Of a stretch of 64,000 bases of DNA, positions 36,640 to 45,757 are shown piece after piece. A program made the translations under genes and the position numbers. How positions within the stretch are numbered: position 1 is the first letter of the stretch; every line of letters begins with the position of its first letter. The notes beneath the pieces are model-generated. The model did not search any database. It had not been told where the DNA came from and worked only from the letters and a program-made list of their open reading frames with translations. The DNA comes from Photobacterium sp. DA100 (GTDB taxonomy: Bacteria > Pseudomonadota > Gammaproteobacteria > Enterobacterales > Vibrionaceae), in assembly GCF_029223585.1 (NCBI RefSeq), contig NZ_CP119423.1:1674001-1738000 (forward strand), in the 5' to 3' direction.

Positions 36640-37134
36640 ATGAACCAATCATCGCCTCCCTCTTCAACTACACGTTCTTCTAGTAAAAAACACAGCAAAA
36701 ATACGCATCAAGAAGAGCAGTTCGGCATGTCGGAAACCCGCTTTTGGATTCAGCGCTTGAGTAAAACCGCTATCCGGGCAATGCATATCCTCGGTATTGC
36801 CGGGAGTGCTGGTGGCTTCTTGTACGGGGTCGAGCAGGCGCTGTGGCTCCACTGGTGGGTCATGGCAATGGTAACGGGCGTTATCATGACGGGGTTAGAA
36901 ATCCGCCAGTCACGATTATGGCTGATCCAGCTAAAAGGCGTACTGACGTTTGTAAAACTAGCTTTGCTCAGTAGCTTTTTCTGGCTACCACAGCATAAAC
37001 CTGAGCTGTTCATCGTCATTCTCGTGATGTCGGTGGTTATCGCTCACGGCCCCGCAGGCTTGCGCCACTACTCTATTTGGCACCGCCGTAGGATTGATGA
37101 GCCTAAAGGCAAAAAAAGACAAATTAATGGATGA
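36640..37134 (+). CDS. Inner-membrane protein of unknown function
   Basis: A 164-residue protein counted from MNQSSPPSS; an alternative start is MSETRFW at 36730, and a frame reaching back to 36589 would overlap the palindromic repeat. A Ser/Lys-rich N-terminal tail is followed by about four membrane segments (AMHILGIAGSAGGFLYGV; WWVMAMVTGVIMTGLEI; VLTFVKLALLSSFFWL; LFIVILVMSVVIAHGPA). The order resembles small CopD-like or DUF membrane families. I cannot name a function. Confidence 0.65.
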   Translation: MNQSSPPSSTTRSSSKKHSKNTHQEEQFGMSETRFWIQRLSKTAIRAMHILGIAGSAGGFLYGVEQALWLHWWVMAMVTGVIMTGLEIRQSRLWLIQLKGVLTFVKLALLSSFFWLPQHKPELFIVILVMSVVIAHGPAGLRHYSIWHRRRIDEPKGKKRQING

Positions 37135-37250
37135 AAGTGACATGCTAATGGTAAAAAAAGTCTTTTATTCAATAATTGAGACACAGTAAGTACGAACCCG
37201 CACTACACTGATAAATGGGCATTTACCAACTAGTGTTTAGGAGACCGGTT

Positions 37251-37580
37251 GTGAAAAACTTACTGCTTGTGACTTTTTTACCCCTGGTAATAGCAGGATG
37301 TTCCAAGTCTGTTGATGAGCGTGCTGACGAATTTGTCGAGGCCAGTTTTACCCTGTGTGGCTCCAAGGTGCAGTCTTACGCTCAGGGTGATGATGGTAAG
37401 ATCCGTATCGTCTGCGAAAACAACAGTTATTTCTCGGTCAAAGATCAGGACACCTTGGCCTACATGCATGAGCTAAACGGTGCATACTGCCGTGGCCAAG
37501 GCTTTTCCGCTTTCCATGAGCGCAGCCGTTACTTCACCTTTATCTGCAATGGGCAGAAATCGTTCAATATCCCCAAATAG
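37251..37580 (+). CDS. Small lipoprotein of unknown function
   Basis: A 109-residue protein. I start it at a GTG (37251) with AGGAG seven bases upstream, giving a clean lipoprotein signal (MKNLLLVTFLPLVIAGC, Cys17). The mature part has five cysteines (SFTLCGS, RIVCENN, AYCRGQ, FICNGQ plus the lipid cysteine), so disulfides are likely. The earlier start at 37215 adds 12 residues and spoils the signal. No family recognised. Confidence 0.7.
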   Translation: MKNLLLVTFLPLVIAGCSKSVDERADEFVEASFTLCGSKVQSYAQGDDGKIRIVCENNSYFSVKDQDTLAYMHELNGAYCRGQGFSAFHERSRYFTFICNGQKSFNIPK

Positions 37581-37613
37581 TGCCCGCCGGGATTGAGGCC
37601 AGGCACGCATGGG

Positions 37614-38294
37614 TCAGTGCAGCAGTTGATAGAGCCGCTGGGGTCTGCCGCCGGTTTTGTAATTGAGTACTAACTTGATCATCCCCTCCGTTTCCAGAAA
37701 CTCCAGATAGCGGCGGGCGGTGATCCGGCTGACATTCATTTTCTTGCCGATATCATCGGCTGAGAAGTCCTGGAGTTGCTCATCGAGCAATATCTGCTTG
37801 AGGTTTGCCAAGGTTGTCGCGTCGATCCCTTTGGGGGTGCTGCGAATCTGTGTTGCGGGCGATTTCCGAAACAGCTGATCAATATCATTCTGATCAACGG
37901 TAGCTGCCGTGGTCAGGGTACGGCGGTATTTGAGATAATCTTCCAGTGCCTGATTGACCCGAGACATGCGGATTGGCTTGACCAGGTAATCCATGACCCC
38001 AAGCTGTACCGCCTGCTCGACGGTTGCGGCTTCTCGCTCTGCAGTGGTCATAATGAAGCTGCAGCTGACATTCTGGGCACGCAGCTCGCGGATAAGCGCC
38101 AGCCCGCTGCCATCAGGCAGGGTGATGTCTACAAACACCAAATCGGGTTTGAAAGCATCGAATTGCAACAGGGCATCAGTATAGCTTTCACTGACGGCCA
38201 CCACTGAAAATTGCGGGTGTTGGTTGATGGTTGACTCCAGGGTGTAGCTGGCGCGGATGTCATCTTCCAGCACCATTACCGTTGTCTTTGTCAT
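37614..38294 (-). CDS. Response regulator, CitB/DcuR/MalR type
   Basis: A 226-residue regulator. The receiver domain has the acidic pair Asp11/Asp12, phospho-acceptor Asp56 (LVFVDITLPDGSG) and the lysine in LVKPIRM. The C-terminal part is a winged helix-turn-helix (FSADDIGKKMNVSRITARRYLEFLETEGMIKLVLNYKTGGRPQRLYQL), as in CitB and DcuR. It overlaps the kinase gene by 4 bases. By position it should activate the adjacent 2-hydroxycarboxylate transporter gene. Confidence 0.93.
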   Translation of the reverse strand: MTKTTVMVLEDDIRASYTLESTINQHPQFSVVAVSESYTDALLQFDAFKPDLVFVDITLPDGSGLALIRELRAQNVSCSFIMTTAEREAATVEQAVQLGVMDYLVKPIRMSRVNQALEDYLKYRRTLTTAATVDQNDIDQLFRKSPATQIRSTPKGIDATTLANLKQILLDEQLQDFSADDIGKKMNVSRITARRYLEFLETEGMIKLVLNYKTGGRPQRLYQLLH

Positions 38295-39928
38295 AAGCGT
38301 GTAGTGATCTGTTTGTCTAAATACAGGCTAAACAAGGTGGTATCTTGTTCTGTGCGTTCCCAGTCGATACTGCCGTGGAAGTAATCGACAAGCTGATTGA
38401 CCAGGTAAAGGCCAACCCCGTTTTGCTGGTCGTCGTGCTTGCTGCTGACGCCGAACTCAAGAATTGAGTCGCTGATCTCAACCGGCACCCCGGCACCGCT
38501 GTCTTGTACCTCGATAATGATATGCTGATTGCGATCGCTAAGATAGAGCTGGACTTCCGCAGGCGTTTGACCGCGGTTTTGCCACGCGGCCAGCAGCGCA
38601 TTGTCAATCAGGTTGCCGATAATCGTCACCAGCTTTTCCGAAATAGCCTTTTCGTAGCTTGACAGGCTGGTATCGTCATCTAGCGTAAAGGTGACACCGA
38701 GATCGGATGCCTTATTGAATTTGGCCATCAGCAGACCGGCAATGGCACTGTCGTTAACCGAGGTAACGATACTGCGGATAATGGACTGGTAACTGTCTGT
38801 TTCTTGCTGAATAAAATCGACGGCTTTCTCAAAGTTGCCCAGTTGCAGCATTCCTGACAGGACATTGAGTTTGTTGGAATACTCGTGGGTTTTACTGCGC
38901 AGCAGTTCGGCATAGTTTTTGAGATAGGTGACCTCACGCTCCAGCTCATTTTGATCTAGGTTGGCATAGAAGACAATAACATGGCCTCGTATGCCCTTAT
39001 TGTGTTTGATCGGATAGATATCAGCACGATAAGTATGCTTACCAATATTGAATTTACCTTGGTGGAAGCTGTCATTATCCGAAAATACCAGATGGCTCAG
39101 GGTGGTTGAAAAGCAGGAAAGCGGTTGGCCGATATAGTCATGTGGCCCGAGCTTCCCCATCGAGATCATTTTGCTGGCACTGTGGTTCATGGTGGTAATA
39201 CAGTGATTGTTGTCAATGGCGAGAATGCCATCGCGGATACTGTTAAGGATCATCTCGCGCTCGCGAAACTTGTGGACCACAATCTCGGGCTCGTAATCAA
39301 GGAAGGTACGCTTCATTTTGAATACAAACGCACTGGTAATGGAAACGCCCAACAAGTAAACAATCGCGACCAGCCCGGCAATCTTGCCAAACTGCTCCAT
39401 CAATATGCCGATGCTGCGGTCATACATATAACCGATATTGACGACCCCGATCACCCGACCGTCATCAAGGATAGGGGAAAAGTTGCGGATGGCCTTACCC
39501 AGCGTGCCGGATGCCACACTGGTATGGTCTACGCCTTGGTTCAGGGTCGGGTAGATATCGTCCCCGTTAAAATGCAGCCCAATCTTCTCTTGGTCAGGGT
39601 GGGTCAGGCGCATAGCCTGCTGATCGGTCACGACAATGAAAGAAGCGTCGGTCTTGCTGCGAATATCTTCGATGTAGCCCTGTAGCTCGAACGGCTGGCG
39701 GCTGTTTTTGGCTTTGACCGCTTGAATGACCACTGGGTCATGGGCCAAGACGCGGGCCAGCTCCATTCCCCGCTCTTCAATACCGCCAATGTGCGCGTTT
39801 TGCAGCAGGTAGAAGATAAAGGTGGTGACAACAACGACGATCGAAGATGTTGTCGCCAGGGTGGTAAGGGCAAGGTAGCTCTTGAGTTTCATTGAACGGG
39901 TCGGTTGATTAGGCACTGAATTTGGCAA
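38291..39928 (-). CDS. Sensor histidine kinase, CitA/DcuS/MalK type
   Basis: A 545-residue membrane sensor. Two transmembrane helices (about 15-40 and 175-195) flank a periplasmic PAS-like (sCache) domain with the HPDQEKIG and RNFSPILDDGRVIGVVNIGYMYD motifs typical of C4-dicarboxylate/citrate sensors. A cytoplasmic PAS follows, then the phospho-accepting histidine in LLRSKTHEYSNKLNVLSGML, and an ATPase domain (NLIDNALLAAW; DSGAGVP; GVGLYLVNQLV). It should sense a di- or tricarboxylate such as malate or citrate and phosphorylate the regulator downstream. Confidence 0.93.
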   Translation of the reverse strand: MPNSVPNQPTRSMKLKSYLALTTLATTSSIVVVVTTFIFYLLQNAHIGGIEERGMELARVLAHDPVVIQAVKAKNSRQPFELQGYIEDIRSKTDASFIVVTDQQAMRLTHPDQEKIGLHFNGDDIYPTLNQGVDHTSVASGTLGKAIRNFSPILDDGRVIGVVNIGYMYDRSIGILMEQFGKIAGLVAIVYLLGVSITSAFVFKMKRTFLDYEPEIVVHKFREREMILNSIRDGILAIDNNHCITTMNHSASKMISMGKLGPHDYIGQPLSCFSTTLSHLVFSDNDSFHQGKFNIGKHTYRADIYPIKHNKGIRGHVIVFYANLDQNELEREVTYLKNYAELLRSKTHEYSNKLNVLSGMLQLGNFEKAVDFIQQETDSYQSIIRSIVTSVNDSAIAGLLMAKFNKASDLGVTFTLDDDTSLSSYEKAISEKLVTIIGNLIDNALLAAWQNRGQTPAEVQLYLSDRNQHIIIEVQDSGAGVPVEISDSILEFGVSSKHDDQQNGVGLYLVNQLVDYFHGSIDWERTEQDTTLFSLYLDKQITTRL

Positions 39929-39996
39929 GGATTATAACTGGATTTAAGGTGGGAATACTGTGCCAGATATCTTTTATCTGGCCAGTAGGCAATCAA

Positions 39997-40024
39997 ATGC
40001 CGGGCAGCATGGCTGGCCCGGCAT
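39997..40024 (-). terminator. Hairpin after 2-hydroxycarboxylate transporter gene
   Basis: ATGCCGGGC and GCCCGGCAT form a perfect 9-bp stem with a 10-base loop, 22 bases beyond the transporter stop. The T-tract is weak (TTTGATT). A second smaller hairpin (CCAGAT...ATCTGG) follows at 39963-39981. Confidence 0.65.
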
Positions 40025-40045
40025 GAAACGCGAAACCGTTAATGG

Positions 40046-41329
40046 CTATTTCAGCAACTCGATTATCATGGTCGCCAATATCAACATGAAAGCACCGCCG
40101 ATACGGGAGGAGATCTGTGCAAACGGCATCAGCTCCATACGCTTGCTGGCGGCCAGCACCGCTACGTCACCAGTACCGCCCATATTAGCCATGCAAAGCC
40201 CTGCGGTAATAGATGCCTCAATCGGGTTGAAGCCCATCAGACGGCCGATAATCGCCGTACCTACAATCGCGCCGAGTACCGTGGCAAAAACCATCAGGAA
40301 GTAAACCAGGCTCAGGGACTCGATGATTTGGTTAAGGTCGGTATACGCCACACCGATGCCGACTAGCAGAGCAGGGGTTAGGTTATCAACCACAAACTTG
40401 TACCAGCCGTGGGCCGCACGTTCCAACTCGCGCGGCATGAAGCCGGCCACCTTGACCAGCGCTACGAAGATGATCATCAGCGCGTAGGTGTGCATGCTGA
40501 TCACGCTGCTTAGCATTGAACCAACAAAGTACATGGTAATAGCCAGTAGGGCACCGACACCAAGTACGTTGATAGAAATTGGCTGCTCGTCGTTTTCTTC
40601 CTGCTTCTCTTCGGCTTTGCCGCGCATCAGCTGGCCGTTGCCGGTCAGCGACGGGAAGAATTTACCGACTTTATCCAACAGGCCGGCCATCACAATCGCA
40701 ATCGCATTACCGATAGCCAGCGCAGGAACCATCTTTGACAGCAGAATCTCTGCACTCATGCCGGTGTTGCCCGACATGATCTCCACCAGAGGCACCGCGC
40801 CAGCACCCATACCGCCGCCCATAATTGGCAGGGCTATCAGCATTACCGATTCCATAAAGCCGTGGCCCAGTGCTGCGCCGACAATACCGGCAAACAGGAA
40901 TGCACAGGCGACACCGCCGAGGATAACGGGAATGTACTTCAGGGCGGCTTTCTTTAGCACATTGGTGTCCATGCCCAGAATTGAGCCGGTGACAAGGCTG
41001 GCGATGAAGAATGACAGGAAGCCACCGCCTTTGACAAAGGTGGTAATGGTATCAGCTGTCTCATGAGGGATCAGGCCACTGTGGAAAATGTATGAAGAGC
41101 CAAAAATGATAACAATGGCACCGCCACCGAAGAACTGGTTGACGATAGGGGTTTTGTCGCCTGCGACATTGAGGATATAGCCAACGACGGCCATGACGCC
41201 AATCGCGCCGATGATCCCGGTTGGCATATTGTTTTGCACGGTCGCCAGTAAGATCACTGCAGCAGAAAGTGCAAAAATCACATTCATCATACGCTTGTCG
41301 CTATGACTCATGGTGTTATTGGAAAACAT
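40046..41329 (-). CDS. 2-hydroxycarboxylate:Na+ symporter (CitS/MaeN family)
   Basis: A 427-residue inner-membrane symporter for malate, citrate or related acids. Family motifs are the two GG-containing re-entrant loops, IMGGGMGAGAVPLVEIMSG and ANMGGTGDVAVLAASKRMELMPFAQISSRIGGA, plus GFNPIEASITAGLC. No citrate lyase or oxaloacetate decarboxylase genes are near, so malate uptake (MaeN-like) seems as likely as citrate. It is followed by the CitA/CitB-type two-component genes on the same strand, which should control it. A 20-bp palindrome lies about 110 bases upstream. Confidence 0.9.
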   Translation of the reverse strand: MFSNNTMSHSDKRMMNVIFALSAAVILLATVQNNMPTGIIGAIGVMAVVGYILNVAGDKTPIVNQFFGGGAIVIIFGSSYIFHSGLIPHETADTITTFVKGGGFLSFFIASLVTGSILGMDTNVLKKAALKYIPVILGGVACAFLFAGIVGAALGHGFMESVMLIALPIMGGGMGAGAVPLVEIMSGNTGMSAEILLSKMVPALAIGNAIAIVMAGLLDKVGKFFPSLTGNGQLMRGKAEEKQEENDEQPISINVLGVGALLAITMYFVGSMLSSVISMHTYALMIIFVALVKVAGFMPRELERAAHGWYKFVVDNLTPALLVGIGVAYTDLNQIIESLSLVYFLMVFATVLGAIVGTAIIGRLMGFNPIEASITAGLCMANMGGTGDVAVLAASKRMELMPFAQISSRIGGAFMLILATMIIELLK

Positions 41330-41435
41330 AGTTCACCTGTTTTTAAGTGTTGTTGTGGTTTGGGCGTAGTCTAACAACATGTGCAAAGAGGAAAATTGAG
41401 AACAGTGTTTATGTAACTATCTAGTACTTTTGTAA

Positions 41436-41455
41436 CTTTTGTTCATGAACAAAAG
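41436..41455. promoter_or_regulatory. Perfect 20-bp palindrome upstream of the symporter gene
   Basis: CTTTTGTTCATGAACAAAAG is self-complementary over its whole length and stands 107 bases before the symporter ATG. It may be an operator, possibly of the adjacent response regulator, or a transcript hairpin. The surrounding bases (41330-41600) hold no gene. Confidence 0.45.
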
Positions 41456-41596
41456 CGAGAGCAAGCCTCATGAGGCGGAAGCCAACAAGGCGAAAAAAAC
41501 CAACAAAAGTAGCCATAGTCTAGATGGAGAGGTTTAAGGAAGGCTTGGCAGAAGCGTAAGAAACTAGGTGGAAGTAGCCTAATGGACTTTTCGTGC

Positions 41597-41627
41597 AAAA
41601 AAAGAACCCCACTAAAGAGTGGGGTTC
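41597..41627 (-). terminator. Terminator of sdaC-like gene
   Basis: On the minus strand GAACCCCACT, a 4-base loop and AGTGGGGTTC are followed by seven T residues. A textbook intrinsic terminator about 50 bases beyond the gene. Confidence 0.92.
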
Positions 41628-41678
41628 GTCTGCAATCAAAGGCCATTCAGGGATGGCTTTTAATTCACTATCCCTGGC

Positions 41679-42971
41679 TTATTGAGCCAGAGAGTAGAAG
41701 ATTGCTGAAATAGAGATCAGGCCGATAATAACGATGAATACGTTGCTGATTGCGCCAGAGTATTTGCGCATTGCTGGCACTTTCTTAATAGCGTACATCG
41801 GCATGATGAACAGCAGCATAGCGATGATTGGGCCGCCAAGGCTCTCAATCATACCCAAGATGCTTGGGTTGATGGTCGCTACTGCCCAAGTTGTGATCAG
41901 CATGAAGCCAGCGGTGAAAGCATTAAGGGCTTTCGGGCCGATTTCCTTGCCACGGCTACGTGTCACTTTAACCACCAAACCGTTCAGGCCTTCGCTGGCG
42001 CCAAGGTAATGGCCAAGGAAAGACTTGGTGATTGCAATGATAGCAACGATAGGTGCTGCGTACGCAATCATTGGCGTGTTGAAGTGGTTAGATAGGTACG
42101 TCAGGATCGAGACATTTTGTGCTTTCGCTTCAGCAAGGTTTGCCGGAGACAGAGAAAGCACACAACTGAACACGAAGAACATAACAGTTACAACCATCAT
42201 GATGTGTGCACGCTGCAGTACCCGGCGTGACTGTGCTTCAGCATTTTCGCCGTGCTCTTTTTGCATGGCAACAGCAAAAGACGAGATCACTGGGGAGTGG
42301 TTAAAAGAGAAAACCATAACTGGCAGGATCAGCCACACAGCCATAAAGACTGACGTCATACCGCCTTCTGCAGGGATCACGTGGTTAAAGATTTCACCAT
42401 TCCACTCAGGAACAAGGTACAGAGCAAGAGCCAACAGAACGGCTACGAACGGGAATACCAGCATGCTCATTGCTTTAACAATAAGCTCTTCACCCAGACG
42501 GACAATTGCCATAAGGCCAACAATCAGAGCCAGGGCCAGGATCCAGCGAGCTGGTGGAACAATGCCTAGCTGGTTGATCATAAAGCTTTCTACGGTATTG
42601 GTCAGAGCTACACTGTATACCAGTAGAATCGGGTAGATAGCAAAGAAGTAAAGTAGGGTGATTACTTTACCCATACCGGCACCAAAATGCTCTTCTACTA
42701 CCTCTGTGATATCAGCGCCAGGGTTGGAGCTCGAAAGCACGAAACGAGTCATACCGCGGTGAGCGAAGTAAGTCATTGGTAGCGCAAGTACTGTCATTAC
42801 CAATAGCGGGATCAGGCCGCCGACACCGGCGTTGATTGGCAGAAACAGGGTACCTGCACCAACAGCGGTACCGAATAGGCCAAGTACCCATAGGGTATCG
42901 GCTTTTTTCCAGCCAAGCTTTGCTTTCGTGGTTGATTGAGAATGAACGGTATTGTTTTTCACAGTGTCCAT
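41679..42971 (-). CDS. sdaC: Serine (hydroxy/aromatic amino acid) transporter, SdaC-like
   Basis: A 430-residue inner-membrane permease of the HAAAP family with eleven hydrophobic segments. The N-terminal WVLGLFGTAVGAGTLFLPINAGVGGLIPLL and NTVESFMINQLG segments match E. coli SdaC, a proton-coupled serine transporter. I take the second ATG (42971), nine bases after GGAG; the first ATG (42980) sits too close to that site. A long upstream region suggests elaborate control. No serine deaminase gene is adjacent. Confidence 0.88.
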   Translation of the reverse strand: MDTVKNNTVHSQSTTKAKLGWKKADTLWVLGLFGTAVGAGTLFLPINAGVGGLIPLLVMTVLALPMTYFAHRGMTRFVLSSSNPGADITEVVEEHFGAGMGKVITLLYFFAIYPILLVYSVALTNTVESFMINQLGIVPPARWILALALIVGLMAIVRLGEELIVKAMSMLVFPFVAVLLALALYLVPEWNGEIFNHVIPAEGGMTSVFMAVWLILPVMVFSFNHSPVISSFAVAMQKEHGENAEAQSRRVLQRAHIMMVVTVMFFVFSCVLSLSPANLAEAKAQNVSILTYLSNHFNTPMIAYAAPIVAIIAITKSFLGHYLGASEGLNGLVVKVTRSRGKEIGPKALNAFTAGFMLITTWAVATINPSILGMIESLGGPIIAMLLFIMPMYAIKKVPAMRKYSGAISNVFIVIIGLISISAIFYSLAQ

Positions 42972-43663
42972 TATGGACATCTCCTTTATAGGTATAGTTT
43001 ATATAGCCTTCAAAGGGTTCTCTTCTGTGTATCTTCCCTGCTTTACTGATGGAACGTCAGCAAAGGAGTAAGAGCAGTTTGCAAATAACTATTTGCAGGT
43101 TCATACGAACAATATAAGAGCGAGTTGCGAGGGGAATCACTTCAAACTGAGAGTGATTATGGTGACGTCCTGGGTCGAAAAGCGCGAATTCCATGCATGC
43201 ACAATGCTACTTGGTAATGACTGCTCTGAATCTCTAACTTATTAAAACCTTTAAAATTAACAATTGGAACCCTAGATAGGACGCGGCAAGTATAGGGGAT
43301 TATCCGTATCACAACTATGGTTTTTCGCTTTTACGAGTCTGTTTGCACAAGAAACAGGCACTTGTTTATAACCGTAAAATATCCAGTTATGATTTTTTGT
43401 GTTCAATGGTGGGGTTGTTTTAATATTTGTTAATAAAAGTTAATACTCTTTCTTTTGAGAACCGCCATACGGGGTTTAGTTAGAGAGAACAGCGAAAGTG
43501 AAAAGTAATTTTCGTTAAGCCAATGAATCCAAGTATTCTTTATAACTATTAAGGGTTAGTTTGGTATTTTTAAAAATTATTGGTGAAAATTAAGTGACGG
43601 TTAGTACCGTCATTTTCGAGCTCGCATCACTACATGGTTCAAATATTGATATCAACTGAAATA
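42972..43663. other. Long leader/intergenic region upstream of sdaC
   Basis: About 690 bases. Near the gene are a hairpin TTTGCTGAC...TCAGTAAA (about 43046-43068) and an 18-bp near-palindrome TGCAAATAACTATTTGCA (43080-43097), either of which could be an operator or leader structure. The rest is AT-rich. No RNA gene or reading frame is supported. Confidence 0.4.
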
Positions 43664-43689
43664 AAAAAACCGCCTGCAGGCGGTTTTTT
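43664..43689 (-). terminator. Terminator of yajQ
   Basis: A perfect 26-base inverted repeat: six A, CCGCCTG, CAGGCGG, six T. Works in both directions; it lies 20 bases beyond the yajQ stop. Confidence 0.92.
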
Positions 43690-43708
43690 CGAAGCTATAC
43701 ATGACCGA

Positions 43709-44191
43709 TTAGTCACGGAAGTTATCGAACTGGAAGGACTGGCCCAGCTCTGCACCGCGAACAAGTGCCATAACGGCTTGAAGATCATCGCGCTTTTTGC
43801 CTGTTACTCGTACCTTATCACCTTGGATTGATGCTTGTACCTTAAGTTTTTCATCTTTAATGAGCTTGATGATTTTTTTCGCAACAGCTGTATCTACGCC
43901 TTGCTTGAACTCAACGTTACAAGAAAAGGACTTGCCTGTGCGAGTCGTCTCTTTTTGATCCATAGCCTGGGCATCAACATGGCGTCTGGCAAGGTTGGCA
44001 CGAAGAATGGAGACCAGCTGGGTGAGCTGGTAATCAGATTCGGTTGAAATTTTAACGACTTCTTTCTCAAACTTGAAGCTTGCTTCTACACCACGGAAGT
44101 CAAAACGGGTTTCCAGTTCACGAGAAGAGTTTTCTACGGCATTGCGGATTTCAACGAAGTCGACTTCAGAAACAATATCAAAAGATGGCAT
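43709..44191 (-). CDS. yajQ: YajQ-family nucleotide-binding protein
   Basis: A 160-residue protein of the YajQ (UPF0234) family, with [34 protein letters not shown] at the start and [20 protein letters not shown] near the end. Members bind nucleotides, including cyclic di-GMP in some bacteria, through two ferredoxin-like folds. The length is exactly typical. It lies 67 bases downstream of aroH on the same strand and may be partly co-transcribed. Confidence 0.96.
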   Translation of the reverse strand: MPSFDIVSEVDFVEIRNAVENSSRELETRFDFRGVEASFKFEKEVVKISTESDYQLTQLVSILRANLARRHVDAQAMDQKETTRTGKSFSCNVEFKQGVDTAVAKKIIKLIKDEKLKVQASIQGDKVRVTGKKRDDLQAVMALVRGAELGQSFQFDNFRD

Positions 44192-44258
44192 GTGAGTAAT
44201 CCTGATTGTTTAATGATGTAAAGGTATTGGTAGGGCGTTACTGAACCCTACCTTATGG

Positions 44259-45317
44259 TTATTTAATTTGGCTGCCTACGGCTTCAGAAAGCATATCCAG
44301 CATCGTCACAGTGTCTTCCCAGTTAATGCATGGGTCGGTGATGGACTGGCCATAAGTCAGAGCGCTCAAATTGTTACTGTCAACCGGCTGGTTACCTTCT
44401 GCTATAAAGCTTTCTGCCATGATACCCGCAATGAACTGGCTACCAGACTTAATCTGCTGGCAAATATCGGCCGCAACATCAAGCTGGCGTTTGTGTTGTT
44501 TCTGGCAGTTACCATGGCTGAAATCGACAACGAGACGGGTAGGCAGATCAAAGGATGCCAACGTGTCGCATGAAGCTTTAATATCGTCGGCATGGTAGTT
44601 TGGCATTTTGCCTCCTCGTAGGATGACATGGCCATATGGGTTGCCTGAGGTGCGGTAGATTGTCATTTCACCGTTTTTCGCAGGTGAGCAGAACACGTGT
44701 GATTCACGGGTGGCACGGATGGCATCGATCGCAATTTTGATGTTGCCGTCGGTACCGTTTTTGAAGCCGACAGGGCAGGAAAGGGCCGAAGCCATCTCGC
44801 GATGAATTTGAGATTCCGTTGTACGAGCCCCGATAGCGCCCCAACTGATCAGATCGGCCAGGTATTGGCCTGTGATCATATCCAAGAATTCCGTCGCGGT
44901 AGGCATACCCAGAGCATTGATATCGACCAGCAGCTTGCGTGCCGTATGAAGCCCTTTGGCGAGGTCGAGGCTGCCGTCTAGATTAGGGTCGGAAACTAAA
45001 CCTTTCCAACCGACAACAGTGCGTGGTTTTTCAAAGTAGGTACGCATCACAATAAATAGCGTATCTTTGTATTTTTCCTGCACCGCACAAAGGCGTTTGG
45101 CATAATCGATGGCAGCATCAGGATCATGGACAGAGCAAGGGCCAACGATAACAAGAAGACGGGAATCCTGGCCCGTAAGAATCGCTTCAACTTGACGACG
45201 AGAGTGGGCGACATGCTCCGCAATTTCATCTGTGATTGGGTAAGCAGCTTCGACCGCAGCCGGCGTTGGCATCAGTCCAAGGCTAACGGTGCGGAGTTCA
45301 TCTGTTTTCATTGGCAT
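44259..45317 (-). CDS. aroH: 3-deoxy-7-phosphoheptulonate synthase, AroH (Trp-sensitive) type
   Basis: A 352-residue DAHP synthase that joins PEP and erythrose-4-phosphate in the first step of aromatic amino-acid synthesis. Key blocks are LLVIVGPCSVHDPDAAIDYA, MRTYFEKPRTVVGWKGL, SWGAIGARTTESQIHREMASALSCPVGFKNGTDGN and VDFSHGNCQKQH. It is closer to E. coli AroH than to AroF/AroG because of the TDELRT start, PTATEFLDMITGQYLADL and ALTYGQSITDPC. I did not find a TrpR operator upstream. An in-frame ATG two codons later is an alternative start. Confidence 0.93.
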   Translation of the reverse strand: MPMKTDELRTVSLGLMPTPAAVEAAYPITDEIAEHVAHSRRQVEAILTGQDSRLLVIVGPCSVHDPDAAIDYAKRLCAVQEKYKDTLFIVMRTYFEKPRTVVGWKGLVSDPNLDGSLDLAKGLHTARKLLVDINALGMPTATEFLDMITGQYLADLISWGAIGARTTESQIHREMASALSCPVGFKNGTDGNIKIAIDAIRATRESHVFCSPAKNGEMTIYRTSGNPYGHVILRGGKMPNYHADDIKASCDTLASFDLPTRLVVDFSHGNCQKQHKRQLDVAADICQQIKSGSQFIAGIMAESFIAEGNQPVDSNNLSALTYGQSITDPCINWEDTVTMLDMLSEAVGSQIK

Positions 45318-45757
45318 AGTGTTGCCTATCTCGGTATTACAAAAATTATTGACGCGTAAAGATAGCCCAAAAGTCGGCAGGAATAAACCAAACTTGTGAT
45401 ATCACTTAGATTTTTATTCTAGCGCGTTCTCTTTTTCTTCGCCTTTTCTCAAGTTAGATCAATGAATGTTGTCATTTTGTCCAGTTGGTCGTGGTCATTT
45501 ACCGATAGCCTTAAGTGGCTGGACTATGTGAATAATCGTGCAACCGAAGTTATTTAGTTATCCTGAAGAAGAAAACTTTCTATTTACCTACTTGCGTCCG
45601 ACGAAATGAGCCAGTATGTTGGGGTTTAGTGAATATCTACCCAATCATTTTGGGTAAAAATGGAAGTTGATATACAAAGGGAGTCACAAGCCGCGGTGCT
45701 AGGATCTATCCATATATTTTCTTCTGAGAAACCAAGTTAAAGCAGTTATGGTGGTTT
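45318..45757. other. Divergent intergenic region
   Basis: About 440 bases between aroH and the PEP-synthase-like gene. A GTGATATCAC palindrome (45396-45405) is the only site of note. No gene seen. Confidence 0.35.

Noticed and set aside
45318..45757. TrpR or TyrR operator before aroH
   Set aside because: Neither the ACTAGT-type TrpR core nor a TyrR box is present; the GTGATATCAC palindrome is not a known site for either.
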